A stretch of DNA of 49,866 nt from Polyangia bacterium. Its GTDB lineage: Bacteria; Myxococcota_A; Polyangia; Polyangiales; Sandaracinaceae. The position numbers and the translations under genes are program-made. The stretch is from the NCBI GenBank assembly GCA_030426845.1, contig JAUHXR010000022.1, forward strand, positions 1-49,866, written 5' to 3'. Shown here piece after piece: positions 48,836 to 49,866 of the stretch; position 1 is the stretch's first letter, and each line of letters begins with the position of its first letter. The notes under the pieces were generated by a model, which searched no databases, was not told the origin of the DNA, and saw only the letters and a list, made by a program, of their open reading frames with translations.

Positions 48836-48931
48836 TCCGGCGCTTCAGCTCCGTCCGGCTCCGTCGCGCCGGGCGGTCACGGGGCCGCTATCCTCAGTGA
48901 TATCAGACCTTTTGCACTTCTCAACAACATC

Positions 48932-48963
48932 TATGTTGACCGTTCAACATATGAACCTAGGAT
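48932..48963 (+). promoter_or_regulatory. Operator and promoter of the TetR gene
   Basis: The palindrome TATGTTGA-ccgt-TCAACATA (48932-48951) overlaps a TTGACC -35 (48936-48941). A TAGGAT -10 (48958-48963) follows after 16 bases and is seven bases from the GTG. A repressor bound here would block RNA polymerase, fitting autoregulation. This stretch is markedly more AT-rich than its surroundings. Confidence 0.7.
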
Positions 48964-48970
48964 CGTCTCC

Positions 48971-49666
48971 GTGAAGAACGCGGAGCGGACGGCTCGGACC
49001 AAGGCGGCCCTCATCGAGGCCGCGGTGCAGCTCTTCGGGGAGCGCGGCTACGGCGCGACCTCGCTCAAGGCCATCGGGGAGCGCGCGCGGGTGAGCCACG
49101 GCGTCATCCCCTTCCACTTCGGCTCCAAAGAGGGGCTCCTGCTCGCGGTGGTGGAGACGCTCTTCGCGCGGTTCAGCGACGCGGTCATCGCCCCGCTCCT
49201 GCGCGGCCGCCGCGACTGGGGGAGCCGCGACCTCGAGGCGGTGATGCGGGCCCAGCTCGCCTTTCAGATCGAGCACCCGGAGGTCGGCCGCCTCTTCCAG
49301 GTCCTGATGTTCGAGGCGATCGGCCCACAGCCCGAGCTGCGGCCGTACTTCGTCGAGTTCCACGAGCGCCTGCACGGCCTCGGCTGCGCGTGGGTCCGCG
49401 AGGGCGTCGCCCGCGGCGCGCTGCGGGACGACCTCGACGTCGAGGCCACGGTGACCGCGCTGCTGAGCTTCTTCACCGGCCTGCGCACCCACACCCTGCT
49501 CGCGGAGGGGCGCGTCGACCCGGTCCGCGTACACGAGCAGATGCTCGCGATCGTCACCGCGGGCACCTCGCTGCTCCAAACGACCGGCCGACCGGCCGAC
49601 GCGACCCGTGAACCACCCACCGACCCAGCCACGAGGGGGACTGATGCAGATGAGCACGGAGCCTGA
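48971..49666 (+). CDS. TetR family transcriptional regulator
   Basis: 231 aa from GTG. The N-terminal helix-turn-helix is ALIEAAVQLFGERGYGATSL and KAIGERARVSHGVIPFHFGSKEGLL, typical of TetR repressors. The ligand-binding C-terminal domain (~60-200) is helical and variable as usual; the last ~30 residues are polar and Pro/Thr-rich. It sits just after a palindromic operator and overlaps the next gene by 23 bases, so it probably represses its own operon. Ligand unknown. Confidence 0.92.
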   Translation: MKNAERTARTKAALIEAAVQLFGERGYGATSLKAIGERARVSHGVIPFHFGSKEGLLLAVVETLFARFSDAVIAPLLRGRRDWGSRDLEAVMRAQLAFQIEHPEVGRLFQVLMFEAIGPQPELRPYFVEFHERLHGLGCAWVREGVARGALRDDLDVEATVTALLSFFTGLRTHTLLAEGRVDPVRVHEQMLAIVTAGTSLLQTTGRPADATREPPTDPATRGTDADEHGA

Positions 49667-49866
49667 CGAGACACCCGACCGGATCGATCTCTCGGAGCGG
49701 CAGCAGCTGATCCGCCCGATCTGGCGCGAGAGCGCCAAAGGCGTGGTGCGCGGCCTGCTGTCGAGCGAGGAGCCGCCCTCGATCGGTCGCCTCGCGCCGA
49801 TGCCGGAGCCGTCGAGCCGGGTCCTCGGCCACCTCCGCGAGGGGATCGGCGACCCGCTCACCGCGT
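49644..49866 (+). CDS. Unidentified protein, N-terminal fragment after TetR
   Basis: The gene runs off the right edge; 74 codons are visible. The ATG at 49644 (or 49650) follows a GAGGGGG ribosome site and lies inside the end of the TetR gene in another frame. The visible peptide (TEPDETPDRIDLSERQQLIR, PIWRESAKGVVRGLLSSEE) is hydrophilic and has no signal peptide. No family is recognised. The overlap and shared operator suggest it is the gene that TetR controls. Confidence 0.7.
   Translation, partial: MQMSTEPDETPDRIDLSERQQLIRPIWRESAKGVVRGLLSSEEPPSIGRLAPMPEPSSRVLGHLREGIGDPLTA

Overview
The window is about 50 kb of very GC-rich DNA, strongly biased to G or C at third codon positions and using many GTG starts. 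It is dense with short genes on both strands. The many secreted lipoproteins with Asp-Ala-Gly-Pro linkers behind a lipobox, an IgGFc-binding-type lipoprotein, a PilZ protein with a long acidic tail and the overall housekeeping mix point to a myxobacterium, most likely a Polyangiales or Sandaracinus-like member of the Myxococcota. That placement is inferred from gene content, not from a marker gene. I saw no rRNA, tRNA, CRISPR array, prophage or transposase gene.

Layout. 1-3985: the 5' end of an Lhr-like helicase, a tail-anchored PilZ protein, a YbjN-like protein coupled to an OPA-type MFS transporter, and a VanX-like D,D-dipeptidase. 4056-9435: a three-gene operon on the minus strand encoding large lipoproteins (TIG-domain, IgGFc-binding-like, PPC-like), each joined to the next by an ATGA overlap. 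9557-15319: a SprA-related metalloprotease, a SIMPL-like lipoprotein, a membrane-anchored protein, an acyltransferase, a lipoprotein and a methyltransferase, interrupted by two 167-bp palindromic elements (A and B). 15355-20768: a gluzincin peptidase, an L,D-transpeptidase lipoprotein, citrate synthase and a Cys-rich lipoprotein. 20825-31121: a lipoprotein, a MoxR AAA+/VWA pair, soluble transhydrogenase, a Cys-rich lipoprotein and an unknown protein. 31129-36523: a hydrolase lipoprotein and acetyltransferase, a small Cys-rich lipoprotein coupled to a TcdA-like enzyme, a glycerophosphodiesterase, and a divergent 3-methyladenine glycosylase. 36537-46611: a polytopic membrane protein, TatD nuclease, adenosine deaminase, NodU-type carbamoyltransferase, a DHH-like protein, a trypsin-like protease, a DUF420 protein, signal peptidase I and an ammonium transporter. 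46621-49866: a zinc-ribbon protein resembling a STAND ATPase without a P-loop, a hairpin element (C), a SnoaL-like lipoprotein, a TetR regulator with its operator, and the start of its likely target gene.

Most of the region is core metabolism and cell-envelope biology. The most unusual content is non-coding. Two 167-bp elements carry different terminal inverted repeats but an almost identical 44-nt core at the same internal offset, and each begins on the stop codon of a gene. A third hairpin shares the terminal repeat of element A without the core. In addition, about ten genes have a -10-like hexamer only 6-8 nt before the start codon, which suggests leaderless transcripts. Several adjacent genes overlap by four bases in the form xTGA, in one case requiring a CTG start.
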